Assembly (NCBI GenBank): GCA_024640365.1
Contig: JAHEFE010000013.1
Location: forward strand, 1-64,000
DNA length: 64,000 bases
Reading direction: 5' to 3'
Source: Woeseiaceae bacterium
GTDB lineage: Bacteria > Pseudomonadota > Gammaproteobacteria > Steroidobacterales > Woeseiaceae
In this document: in pieces, positions 56,549-64,000 of the stretch
How positions within the stretch are numbered: the first letter of the stretch is position 1
Layout: each line of letters starts with the position of its first letter
Position numbers and translations under genes: made by a program
Notes under the pieces: generated by a model
What the model was told of the DNA's origin: nothing
Database searches by the model: none
The model's input: only the letters and a program-made list of their open reading frames with translations

Positions 56549-57196
56549 ATGAAGAAAGAAACCAGCAAATCCACAACTGCCAAACCTATCATTGTAATTG
56601 GTCTTGCGGCGACCATGCTGGTCGCCGGCCTCGCGACCGCATTGTTGAAATCACCGCATGTTGCCAGTTATGAGTATGCGACGGTACTCAAACCCGCCTC
56701 CGCATTAAAGTCTTTCCAACTGGTTGATCAAAACAACAATTCATTTGTGGCGGAAGATTTTCAGGGTCACTGGAATCTCGTTTTTTTCGGCTTCACCCAT
56801 TGCCCCGACATTTGCCCAACAACGCTTTCGCAACTCGCCATCGCCAGCAAACGCTTGCAACCAAGCACGGGTCGGGAGCCACTGCGAGTAGTGTTGGTCA
56901 GCGTTGATCCTGAGCGCGATACTCCTGCCGTCATCGCCCCATACGTCGCCCATTTCGGTGACAATGTCATTGGTGTTACCGGCAGCGTTGATGAAACCGC
57001 GAAGCTGGCTCGCAGCCTTGGTGCTTTTTATCAAAAAGTTGCCATGGGCGATGATGAATATTCAGTCGATCATTCCGCAGCCATTGTCGTGGTCAATCCA
57101 CACGGGGAGTTTCAAGCGCTTTTTAATTCGCCACTGCAACTGGACCTTTTGGTCAGCGACATGCGAACACTGATTAAAACCTGGAAGACGAGCTAA
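56549..57196 (+). CDS. SCO1/SenC family copper/thiol protein
   Basis: 215 residues. One N-terminal anchor (IIVIGLAATMLVAGLATALL) and a thioredoxin-like domain with the copper/thiol site C85-x3-C89 (THCPDICPTT) and H175 (VDHSAA). In this family the protein helps insert or reduce copper at the CuA centre of cytochrome oxidase. The next gene, a PCuAC-type chaperone, starts 2 nt after its stop, a well-known functional pair. No Shine-Dalgarno is visible; TAAAAT ends 9 nt before the ATG, so the mRNA may be leaderless. Confidence 0.94.
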   Translation: MKKETSKSTTAKPIIVIGLAATMLVAGLATALLKSPHVASYEYATVLKPASALKSFQLVDQNNNSFVAEDFQGHWNLVFFGFTHCPDICPTTLSQLAIASKRLQPSTGREPLRVVLVSVDPERDTPAVIAPYVAHFGDNVIGVTGSVDETAKLARSLGAFYQKVAMGDDEYSVDHSAAIVVVNPHGEFQALFNSPLQLDLLVSDMRTLIKTWKTS

Positions 57197-57198
57197 TC

Positions 57199-57657
57199 AT
57201 GCTGCCAGCTTACCGTACCATCGCGCTGCGCTGCTGCGCCGCATTTCTATGTGGCATGTCGCTGATGGCCTGCCATGTTGAAAGTGGCGATCCATTGACT
57301 ATCGATAACCTTCGAATTCGCGCACCAATCCCTGGTTCAACAGCGAGCGTTGCCTACTTCACTATAAATAACCGCGGCACTACTGACGTTGTTATTGGTG
57401 CGATTACAAGTCCGCAATATGCCAAAACTGAAATTCATCGCACGGTACTCAATGATGGCGTGATGCAAATGCGCCGCATCGCTGAGCTCGTCGTTCCTGC
57501 GGGCGGATCTCTGGAACTCGCTCCGAGTGGCTATCACCTGATGCTGTTCGGGCCGCAGACTGAGTTGGAGAACAACCTGCCGGTTTCTTTGCTGATTCAC
57601 TACGGCGATAATAGAGAACTGGGTGTAAGCGCCAAACTGGGTGAAGGATTCGAATGA
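57199..57657 (+). CDS. Periplasmic copper chaperone PCuAC, predicted lipoprotein
   Basis: 152 residues. The lipobox ends at C25 (SLMAC). The copper site of the family, H(M)-x10-M ... H-x-M, is recognisable as EIHRTVLNDGVMQM and SGYHLMLFGP. It delivers Cu(I) to SCO or to CuA of cytochrome oxidase. Coupled to the SCO gene, which supports assembly of a copper-containing terminal oxidase encoded elsewhere. Confidence 0.92.
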   Translation: MLPAYRTIALRCCAAFLCGMSLMACHVESGDPLTIDNLRIRAPIPGSTASVAYFTINNRGTTDVVIGAITSPQYAKTEIHRTVLNDGVMQMRRIAELVVPAGGSLELAPSGYHLMLFGPQTELENNLPVSLLIHYGDNRELGVSAKLGEGFE

Positions 57658-57714
57658 CGCTGCGGCCCAGTATTCCGCAATCGCTACGCATTTCTACCTT
57701 GGCAAAAAACTCTT

Positions 57715-58611
57715 ATGAATGACTCAAGCGTTAACAACTCCGCACAGGCAAAGCCAGGGACACGACTGTTCGTGCTCCTGCAATATTGTTTGCCACAACA
57801 CTTGCTCACCGCACTAATTTACCGGCTTGCGCAAATCAGGTATACGCCCATCAAGAATGGACTTATTCGCGGCTTCAACAAGCTCTATAAGGTCAATCTG
57901 GACGAGTTAGAAAAACCAGTCCCCGATGGGTTCGCGACCTTCAATGAATTCTTTACTCGGCAACTACGAGCCGATGCCCGAGCAATCACCGCAGACATTG
58001 ATGCAATCGCCTCACCCGTCGACGGCACTATCAGCCAAATAGGGCAAATTGCCGGCGACACTATCTTTCAAGCCAAGAGACATAAGTACGACATCGATGC
58101 GCTGCTAGCCAGTGACATCGCAGATGCTCGCCAATATCAGAACGGTGCGTTTACGACTATTTATCTCGCCCCTTACAACTACCATCGAATTCACGCACCC
58201 CTTGACGGCGAGCTGCAGTCTATTCGCTATGTCCCGGGCGCGCTTTTCAGCGTCAATCAAGCAACGGTTAGCGGTGTACCTGGTTTGTTCGCGCGCAACG
58301 AAAGACTTGTCTGTCAGTTCACAACTGCACACGGCCCTCTGGCCATCGTATTCGTCGGCGCATTGAATGTTGGCTCGATCAGCACCCCATGGACCGGGGA
58401 AATCAGACCGCGCAAGAAAGGTTTGGTTGAAGAAATCGACATGAAAACATTACAGGCTGGTACGAGTGTTCATAAAGGCGACTTACTGGGCTGGTTTAAC
58501 ATGGGTTCAACGGTGATTCTTTTGCTGCCCGCTGCGCACTGGCGCGACGACCTCGTAGCTGGAAAATCAGTGCAGATGGGTGAATCTTTGGGCGCAAGTA
58601 TTAGTGCCTAG
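57715..58611 (+). CDS. psd: Phosphatidylserine decarboxylase proenzyme
   Basis: 298 residues. The self-cleavage motif reads NMGSTVILL (LGST in E. coli), giving the pyruvoyl group at the Ser. The conserved FFTRQLRADAR, SPVDGTISQIG and YNYHRIHAP segments are present. It makes phosphatidylethanolamine at the inner membrane. Its last 8 nt overlap epmA; in E. coli psd is also near epmA (poxA). Confidence 0.96.
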   Translation: MNDSSVNNSAQAKPGTRLFVLLQYCLPQHLLTALIYRLAQIRYTPIKNGLIRGFNKLYKVNLDELEKPVPDGFATFNEFFTRQLRADARAITADIDAIASPVDGTISQIGQIAGDTIFQAKRHKYDIDALLASDIADARQYQNGAFTTIYLAPYNYHRIHAPLDGELQSIRYVPGALFSVNQATVSGVPGLFARNERLVCQFTTAHGPLAIVFVGALNVGSISTPWTGEIRPRKKGLVEEIDMKTLQAGTSVHKGDLLGWFNMGSTVILLLPAAHWRDDLVAGKSVQMGESLGASISA

Positions 58612-59590
58612 TTCTGACAAAAACTCCACCTGGCTACCGACGGCCGATCTCGAGACACTGCGCTTGAGAGCAGCAATGCTCGGCAGGGCGCGGCAGTATT
58701 TTGTTCAGCAACAGGTCCTGGAAGTCGAAACACCAATGCTATCGCCGTATGCAGTCAGTGACATCAATATAGAAAGCATCACCGCGATGCTGCAGCTCAA
58801 CCCGCAGACGCCGAATTATTTGCATACATCACCCGAATTCTGCATGAAGCGAATGCTGGCGGCCGGCGTCGATGATATCTATCAACTCGGCAAGGTATTT
58901 CGTGATAACGAAGCGGGCAAGCGTCATCAACCTGAGTTCACGATGGTTGAGTGGTATCGAAAAGATTTTTCATTCCAACAGATAATTAACGACACGCTCG
59001 AATTCATAAGACAAGTCGTCTCCACGGATAGCGTGCAAACAACACCTGACAAATTAAGTTATCGAACGGCGTTCAAAGAATTTGCAGGGATTGATCCCTG
59101 CACTGCAGACCTGCAAACACTCGCTCGGACGGCTGGCAATAATCATCACTTGAATATCGCCGAGGACAAAGATAAGACTGACTGGCTGGATCTGATTTTG
59201 TGCCAAGCCGTTGCGAGTCGATTCAAAACGGACCGACTGACTGTTCTGTATCACTACCCGGCAGATCAGGCGGCGTTAGCCCGGGTCAATCCGGACGACC
59301 CGCTGGTCGCCGACCGATTTGAAATATTCTACGGCGAGCTTGAGCTGGCCAATGGCTATGTAGAGTTGAGTGACCCAGGCGAACAATTGCAGCGTTGTCT
59401 TGCCGATCAGAAAACACGCGAGGCCGCAGGCCGGGTGCAACGCCCGCTAGACCCGGACTTACTGGCGGCATTAAGAAATGGATTACCGCCGTGTGCTGGC
59501 GTTGCAGTAGGCTTTGATCGGCTGGTCATGATCGCCGCCGGAGTTCAGGATATTAGAAAAGTTGTAAGCTTTGCCTATAATTGCAAATAA
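58604..59590 (+). CDS. epmA: EF-P lysine ligase EpmA (PoxA/GenX)
   Basis: About 328 residues. This is a shortened class II lysyl-tRNA synthetase without the anticodon-binding domain: motif 2 FRDNEAGKRHQPEFTMVEWY, LELANGYVELSDP and motif 3 GVAVGFDRLVMIAAG. It attaches (R)-beta-lysine to EF-P. The start GTG 58604 gives an N-terminus (PSSDKNSTWLPTADLETLRLR) aligned with E. coli EpmA; GTG 58580 is possible. The substrate EF-P is encoded about 500 nt downstream on the other strand. Confidence 0.96.
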   Translation: MPSSDKNSTWLPTADLETLRLRAAMLGRARQYFVQQQVLEVETPMLSPYAVSDINIESITAMLQLNPQTPNYLHTSPEFCMKRMLAAGVDDIYQLGKVFRDNEAGKRHQPEFTMVEWYRKDFSFQQIINDTLEFIRQVVSTDSVQTTPDKLSYRTAFKEFAGIDPCTADLQTLARTAGNNHHLNIAEDKDKTDWLDLILCQAVASRFKTDRLTVLYHYPADQAALARVNPDDPLVADRFEIFYGELELANGYVELSDPGEQLQRCLADQKTREAAGRVQRPLDPDLLAALRNGLPPCAGVAVGFDRLVMIAAGVQDIRKVVSFAYNCK

Positions 59591-59606
59591 TCAGGGACGC
59601 AAAAAT

Positions 59607-60095
59607 ATGTCAGCCGCCAAACAAAGCGACTATCGCTTACTCGATTCTCAGCTGCGCGCACTACTCGCAGACGAGACGGACGCGCTCGCCATCTCAGCCA
59701 ATTTTGTCGGCTTGCTGTTCAATAATATGGAGAACATTAACTGGCTGGGTATCTACGTTACGCGCGGCGAAACCCTGGTTCTGGGCCCTTTCCAGGGACA
59801 ACCCGCCTGCGTGAGGATTCCGTTTGGCCGCGGCGTCTGCGGAGCGGCAGCTGCAACACGCCTGACACAGTTAGTCCATGATGTACACGACTTCCCCGGG
59901 CATATCGCATGCGATCCGGTCTCGCGGTCCGAGATCGTCATACCACTAATAATCGACGACAAATTAATTGGGGTGTTTGATGTGGATAGCCCGACCGTCG
60001 GTCGTTTTTCAACCGACGATCAAGCGGGATTGGAATTACTTTGTCGATCGTTCCTTGCGGCTCTCCCCGCTGGAACAACGACTCAGTTCATTTGA
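59607..60095 (+). CDS. msrC: Free methionine-(R)-sulfoxide reductase, GAF type
   Basis: About 162 residues, a single GAF domain. The three cysteines of fRMsr enzymes are seen in [18 protein letters not shown] and [11 protein letters not shown]. It reduces free methionine-R-sulfoxide with thioredoxin. The start ATG 59607 is preferred; the frame extends to 59571, inside epmA. It converges on efp and the two stops overlap by 8 nt. Confidence 0.93.
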   Translation: MSAAKQSDYRLLDSQLRALLADETDALAISANFVGLLFNNMENINWLGIYVTRGETLVLGPFQGQPACVRIPFGRGVCGAAAATRLTQLVHDVHDFPGHIACDPVSRSEIVIPLIIDDKLIGVFDVDSPTVGRFSTDDQAGLELLCRSFLAALPAGTTTQFI

Positions 60096-60654
60096 CGCGC
60101 GACGCGTACTCGCCAGATCGCGTATCAACGCGAATAATTTCGCCCTGCTCAATAAAAAGCGGAACCCTGACGACTGCGCCGGTCGATAATTTCGCAGGCT
60201 TACCACCACCACTGGCAGTGTCACCTTTCAGGCCTGGATCTGTCTCGATAATTTCCAACTCCACAAAATTGGGTGGAGCTACCGCCAGCGGCACATTATT
60301 CCAGAGAGTCACCTGACACAGGTCCTGCTCTTTAAGCCATTGCTTGGCATCGCCAACGGAGGTTTCATCGGCCGGGTATTGTTCAAAAGTATCAGGAACC
60401 ATGAAGTGCCAAAATTCGCCGTCACTGTACAGATACTGCATATCAGTATCCATGACATCAGCAGCTTCAACAGTCTCACCTGATTTGAAAGTCTTCTCAA
60501 CGACTCGGCCGGTTTTCAAGTTCCGGATGCGTACCCGACTGAATGCTTGCCCTTTGCCAGGCTTTACAAATTCATTTTCAACGATTACGCAAGGATCCTG
60601 GTCAATCAGAATCTTCAAGCCGGATTTAAATTCGCTCGTGCTGTAACTGGCCAT
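60088..60654 (-). CDS. efp: Elongation factor P
   Basis: 188 residues. It has the modification site K34 in [12 protein letters not shown], the central domain with SDGEFWHFM and the C-terminal OB domain ending [16 protein letters not shown] relieves ribosome stalling at polyproline. The Lys at position 34 and the presence of epmA support beta-lysylation. An EpmB homologue is not in the window. Confidence 0.98.
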   Translation of the reverse strand: MASYSTSEFKSGLKILIDQDPCVIVENEFVKPGKGQAFSRVRIRNLKTGRVVEKTFKSGETVEAADVMDTDMQYLYSDGEFWHFMVPDTFEQYPADETSVGDAKQWLKEQDLCQVTLWNNVPLAVAPPNFVELEIIETDPGLKGDTASGGGKPAKLSTGAVVRVPLFIEQGEIIRVDTRSGEYASRVK

Positions 60655-60979
60655 TGTCTTTTCCGTTAATTACGCCTGAAGTAGCGTTAATAAACACTTG
60701 GGGAATGATACCGCCATAGCTGTCGGCGGGCTGCAATGATACCTGCTGGCAAGACAAACGGTAAGTGAAAAAGCAGGGATTTCACCGGTTAAGTCGTTAT
60801 TTTTTGGAAATTATGGTGATCCTTCTCGGGCCGTTCCTGGCGCCCAAAATGGGACTTTTAGGCCAAATCGCCCGGCCATTAGCAAAAATTTGCAATTAAC
60901 CATGAAATAGCATGAGGTCCGTCACGTTTTAAATCTTACATAAAATGGAAAATGCTTGGACAGCACAAGTTAAGGGTCA
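60655..60979. other. Intergenic region between efp and the FimX-like gene
   Basis: 325 nt between two divergent genes. It should hold both promoters, but I see no hexamer pair good enough to mark, no terminator and no small open frame with a ribosome site. Confidence 0.5.
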
Positions 60980-63094
60980 ATGCGCAAGAACTGCCAAATA
61001 AGAGAACAGATAAATACCGAGGGACCAACTTTGAACAACGAACAAGACATCTCTGTTGCTGTTCTGAGCAAGAATCAGGACGACGTTGAATTGGTTAACA
61101 GTTCATTACGTTCCGCTGGCTATGCTGCCCACTGCGAATGGATAAAGGACCCGCACGAATTTGACCTTTTGATAAGTGAGCAAGATATTGACCTTGTGCT
61201 TCTCAACCAAACTGAATACACCGACTCTATTCGCGATACCGTCAGACAGAAAACAGCATTTTGTCCCGAGGTTCCGGTCATTGGCATTGCAGACGACGTA
61301 AACGAAGCCGATATCGTTGAGGCTATGGCAGCAGGAGCAAGCGATCTGGTTTCTCTCCATAACAAGCCACGACTGCAAGCAGTGGTAGCTCGCGAACTTC
61401 GGGCAATTCGAGTGGAGCGCGCACTCAATAGCACGCTCACGTCTGTTAATGAATACCGCAAACAACTAAAAACGTATGTGCAAACTGCGAAATTTGCCGT
61501 CGCAGATGTCCAGGAAGGCATCATCATAAATGCCAATGCAGCATGGCTCGCGCTCTGTGGCATGCAGGAAGTAGAAGACGTTATTGGTATGCCGCTGATG
61601 GATCATTTTGATAGCAGCAGTCACACGGGACTTAAGGGCGCACTAACTGCAACCTTAAAAGGTAAATGGCAGTCAGATGAGCAACTTGATGCGAAAATTA
61701 AGTCTGCTGACAAATCCATTTGCGATGTCAAACTTGAATTTGCACAAGTCTACGTGGATAACGCTCCGTCAGTTCAAATAAAAATTATACCGCCCGCGGA
61801 CACCGCAAATTCTAGCAACCCTGACAGGGCGTATGACGCATTAAAGCGCGACCCTACAACTTTGTTCCTGCATCGTTCTGAGTTTCTGGAGCAGATGCAA
61901 AAGAAGCTGACCGAAAAACTCAAATTTGGCGTCAACCTGCTGGTCTACATAAAGCCCGATAATTTCACCGACATCAGCAATAGGGTCGGCATTCTCAACT
62001 CTGAAGAAATCCTTGTGCAATTCGCAGAGGAGGTGCGCGGAAAATTACAGCAATCGGATTTTGCAGGTCGCTTCGAAGGTACTGCGATGCTGGTACTAAT
62101 TGAGCGCGGCAACGAGCGCGACGCCGTGAAATGGGCGGAACAGCTAATAAAACATGTCGCTCAGAAAGTCTTCGTGGTCGGACAGATTTCAACCCAACTT
62201 ACTTGTTCCATAGGCATCTGCATGTATAGCAGCATCTATGACAACCAGGGCGAACTCGTTACGGCAACTGTGAAGGCGTATGCGAAAGCGCGGGCGGCCG
62301 GTGGCAACACACTATTTTTAAACAACGATACGGATGAAGGCACCAAGATTCGTCAATACGACAAGCTTTGGGTTCGCCATATTAAAGCGGCCTTGATGGA
62401 CAATCGTTTTCGCATTGTGCAATTACCCATAGCGGGGCTGCGCAGTGAAACCAGTGCGATGTACGACGTGCTGGTACGCATGATTGATGAAAGCAATAAC
62501 CAGGTATTGCCTTCCGAATTCTTACCGGCCGCTGAGCGCAACCAGCTAGGTAAAACCATTGATCGTTGGGTCATGAGTGCAACCCTTAATTTTTGTAAGG
62601 CGACATCCCCAGACAAGGTGTTCATTCGCCTATCTGCGCAATCGATTCAGGACGACAGTCTCATTGAGTGGTTAAGCGGTGAAATACGAACGATTGGCGT
62701 CGCGGCAGAAAAACTGATCATACAAATTCCGGAACAACTGGCCCGAAAGCATATTAACGAATCGAAAAACCTGGCCGATGGCATTCGCAAGATTGGGGCC
62801 GGATTTGCAATTGAACATTTTGACGTTGATAGCGTCCAGCTTCAATTACTTGACGTTCTCAGGCCCGACTACCTGAAAATTGATGGGCAGTTAATGCACT
62901 CCCTCACTGGCGATTCCGAACTGCAGAGGAAGGTCGGAGATGTGGTCAAAGCGGCTAATGAGAGGCAAATCCTCACTATTGCCGAGCGAGTGGAAAACGC
63001 AAATACCATGGCTGTTCTGTTTCAACTCGGCATCAGTTACATGCAAGGTCACTACGTTCACGAACCGAACGTGGTGCTGGACGAGACTGGCTAA
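60980..63094 (+). CDS. fimX: FimX-like protein: degenerate receiver-PAS-GGDEF-EAL
   Basis: 704 residues, close to Pseudomonas FimX (691). In order: a degenerate receiver (~25-145), a PAS domain (~165-270, NANAAWLALCGM), a GGDEF fold (~290-445) whose active loop reads FEGTA instead of GGDEF, and an EAL fold (~460-700) where the EAL motif is DVL (SAMYDVLVRM). Metal-binding residues of active EAL enzymes are largely lost, while DYLKIDGQL and GHYVHEPN remain. It is therefore probably a c-di-GMP-binding effector without enzyme activity, controlling type IV pilus assembly. TTG 61031 with GAGGGA upstream is an alternative start. A FimV-like gene follows. Confidence 0.88.
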   Translation: MRKNCQIREQINTEGPTLNNEQDISVAVLSKNQDDVELVNSSLRSAGYAAHCEWIKDPHEFDLLISEQDIDLVLLNQTEYTDSIRDTVRQKTAFCPEVPVIGIADDVNEADIVEAMAAGASDLVSLHNKPRLQAVVARELRAIRVERALNSTLTSVNEYRKQLKTYVQTAKFAVADVQEGIIINANAAWLALCGMQEVEDVIGMPLMDHFDSSSHTGLKGALTATLKGKWQSDEQLDAKIKSADKSICDVKLEFAQVYVDNAPSVQIKIIPPADTANSSNPDRAYDALKRDPTTLFLHRSEFLEQMQKKLTEKLKFGVNLLVYIKPDNFTDISNRVGILNSEEILVQFAEEVRGKLQQSDFAGRFEGTAMLVLIERGNERDAVKWAEQLIKHVAQKVFVVGQISTQLTCSIGICMYSSIYDNQGELVTATVKAYAKARAAGGNTLFLNNDTDEGTKIRQYDKLWVRHIKAALMDNRFRIVQLPIAGLRSETSAMYDVLVRMIDESNNQVLPSEFLPAAERNQLGKTIDRWVMSATLNFCKATSPDKVFIRLSAQSIQDDSLIEWLSGEIRTIGVAAEKLIIQIPEQLARKHINESKNLADGIRKIGAGFAIEHFDVDSVQLQLLDVLRPDYLKIDGQLMHSLTGDSELQRKVGDVVKAANERQILTIAERVENANTMAVLFQLGISYMQGHYVHEPNVVLDETG

Positions 63095-63113
63095 GTGTAT
63101 CTAGAAGCGAGAA

Positions 63114-63135
63114 AAATGTGACATCGTTCACGTTT
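63114..63135. promoter_or_regulatory. CRP/Vfr-like binding site upstream of the second fimV-like gene
   Basis: The 22-bp site AAATGTGACATCGTTCACGT plus TT is nearly symmetric and matches TGTGA-N6-TCACA in nine of ten positions. It lies about 210 nt before the next start codon. Vfr, the Pseudomonas CRP homologue, controls pilus genes, which fits, but no regulator gene is in the window. Confidence 0.45.
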
Positions 63136-63345
63136 TTATAGTCTTCTCAGTAGTTTTGGCAACTAAATCTTCAAAACTTGAAGTACGTTCACTTACCTTA
63201 TAGCTCGGAGTATCTAAGCTATTTCACTTAATGGCAGGTTATTGGTCACACTCTGGACAACCGGACTAAGGCTAATGATAAGAATAAGTATGAATACCTG
63301 GACGGAAGGGCCGGGATTAATTACGGAGCAAAAGACGTGTGTGCA

Positions 63346-64000
63346 ATGAAACGCAAACAACGAAATAAAGCGAATCGGTTGAGTCAGCTGCAGCGCTCAA
63401 CGCCGCTGCTACCTGCGCTGCTCGCTTTCGGAAGCGTCATTAGCAGCAGTGCCTATGCGATTGAACTCGGGGACGCAAATATCGAGTCCACGCTGGGCCA
63501 GCCTTTGCGCGCCAGCATTGCCTACGCGCTGAATCCGAACGAACAATTGATGAATTTCTGCATTTTCCTGCAAAAAGGAAACGCTGGCGGCGGTGTGCCC
63601 TACATGGATGATGCGCGTATAAGCCTGGCTGGCAAAGGGAAGCTCTTGATAACTGGCAAGACACCTGTCAAAGAGCCCATGATCGGATTTCGAGTCGCCG
63701 TCGATTGCCCGAATACAGCAAAACTCAGTCGCGACTATACCCTCTTTGTTGATCCGGCTGACTACTCGGCCAAAGAATTGGCTCCAGCCGCCGCAACACT
63801 GACCAAACCAGTAAAATCACAGGGTCAAATAACCGCACAACGACCTGCACCCAAGACATCCAGTCGCCCGGCCCGTGTTCAACCTGCTGACACGTCAGCT
63901 ATCGACCAGGGTACTCGCTATATGGTGCAACCCGGCGAATCATTATCTACGATCGCGGCACGCGTATCGGGACGTCCGACCGGCTTGTGGCGAACTGTCC
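63346..64000 (+). CDS. Second FimV-like protein, N-terminal part (cut by window end)
   Basis: About 218 residues are visible from ATG 63346. A signal peptide (LLPALLAFGSVISSSAYA) is followed by a FimV N-terminal domain (IELGDANIESTLGQPLRASI, VAVDCPNTAKLSRDYTLFVD), a Pro/Lys-rich linker and the start of a LysM domain (YMVQPGESLSTIAARVSG). The same order is found in the FimV at 49628 (LGLGDIRLDSALNAPLRAEI), so the two are paralogues. This one carries extra Cys residues. Adjacent to the FimX-like gene, it probably acts in type IV pilus placement or in a related envelope complex. Confidence 0.85.
   Translation, partial: MKRKQRNKANRLSQLQRSTPLLPALLAFGSVISSSAYAIELGDANIESTLGQPLRASIAYALNPNEQLMNFCIFLQKGNAGGGVPYMDDARISLAGKGKLLITGKTPVKEPMIGFRVAVDCPNTAKLSRDYTLFVDPADYSAKELAPAAATLTKPVKSQGQITAQRPAPKTSSRPARVQPADTSAIDQGTRYMVQPGESLSTIAARVSGRPTGLWRTV

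Overview
The window is a stretch of a gammaproteobacterial chromosome, very probably from a marine or otherwise aquatic, uncultured-type lineage. Three conserved gene orders support this: tig-clpP-clpX-lon-hupB-ppiD, purF-cvpA-dedD-folC-accD-truA-fimV-asd (the Pseudomonas-like version that includes fimV and asd), and mltD next to a yafS-like methyltransferase, rnhA and dnaQ. EpmA with EF-P, FimX/FimV-type pilus regulators, MiaE and NhaB fit the same class. A DmdA-like demethylase next to a BCCT transporter hints at a marine habitat. I cannot name the order or genus from sequence alone.

Layout. 1-13.1 kb (+): a compact, mostly overlapping operon for a type II secretion/type IV pilus-like machine. 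It starts with a cytosolic sensor histidine kinase, then has a GspG-like pseudopilin, GspF, an enlarged GspE ATPase, four PilM/N/O/P-like inner-membrane proteins, a secretin lipoprotein with a C-terminal cohesin-like domain, and three more pseudopilins. A LuxR-type response regulator follows. 13.2-19 kb (-): pgi, a nucleotide-sugar epimerase and dehydrogenase pair, and nhaB. 19.1-24 kb: the methyltransferase-rnhA-dnaQ operon, divergent from mltD, then fabI. 24-25.7 kb: a dicarboxylate/amino acid symporter and a small membrane-anchored protein. 25.7-35.3 kb (-): the protein-quality-control block tig, clpP, clpX, lon, hupB and ppiD, interrupted by tRNA-Val and two identical tRNA-Asp genes, each tRNA-Asp followed by its own terminator, and preceded by tRNA-Leu. 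35.4-39.7 kb (-): BCCT transporter, type B carboxylesterase and DmdA-like protein, bordered by tRNA-Leu and a tRNA-Lys/His/Arg/Pro cluster. 40.5-41.8 kb (+): cyclophilin and lpxH. 41.9-56.2 kb (-): miaE, a pseudo-receiver Ser/Thr kinase, purF to fimV, asd, aroC and prmB. 56.5-60.1 kb (+): SCO1, PCuAC, psd, epmA and fRMsr, facing efp on the minus strand. 61-64 kb (+): a FimX-like degenerate GGDEF/EAL protein and the start of a second FimV-like protein, cut by the window end.

How it fits together. Most genes are housekeeping. The accessory signal is in the first 13 kb, where a two-component pair brackets a secretin/pseudopilin machine that resembles neither a textbook Gsp nor a textbook Pil operon. 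The other notable items are a pair of 158-bp MITE-like repeats in opposite orientation 28 kb apart, the DmdA-BCCT operon, and a kinase whose receiver domain lacks its phosphoacceptor aspartate. All calls come from reading the sequence and from remembered family features; no database search was run.
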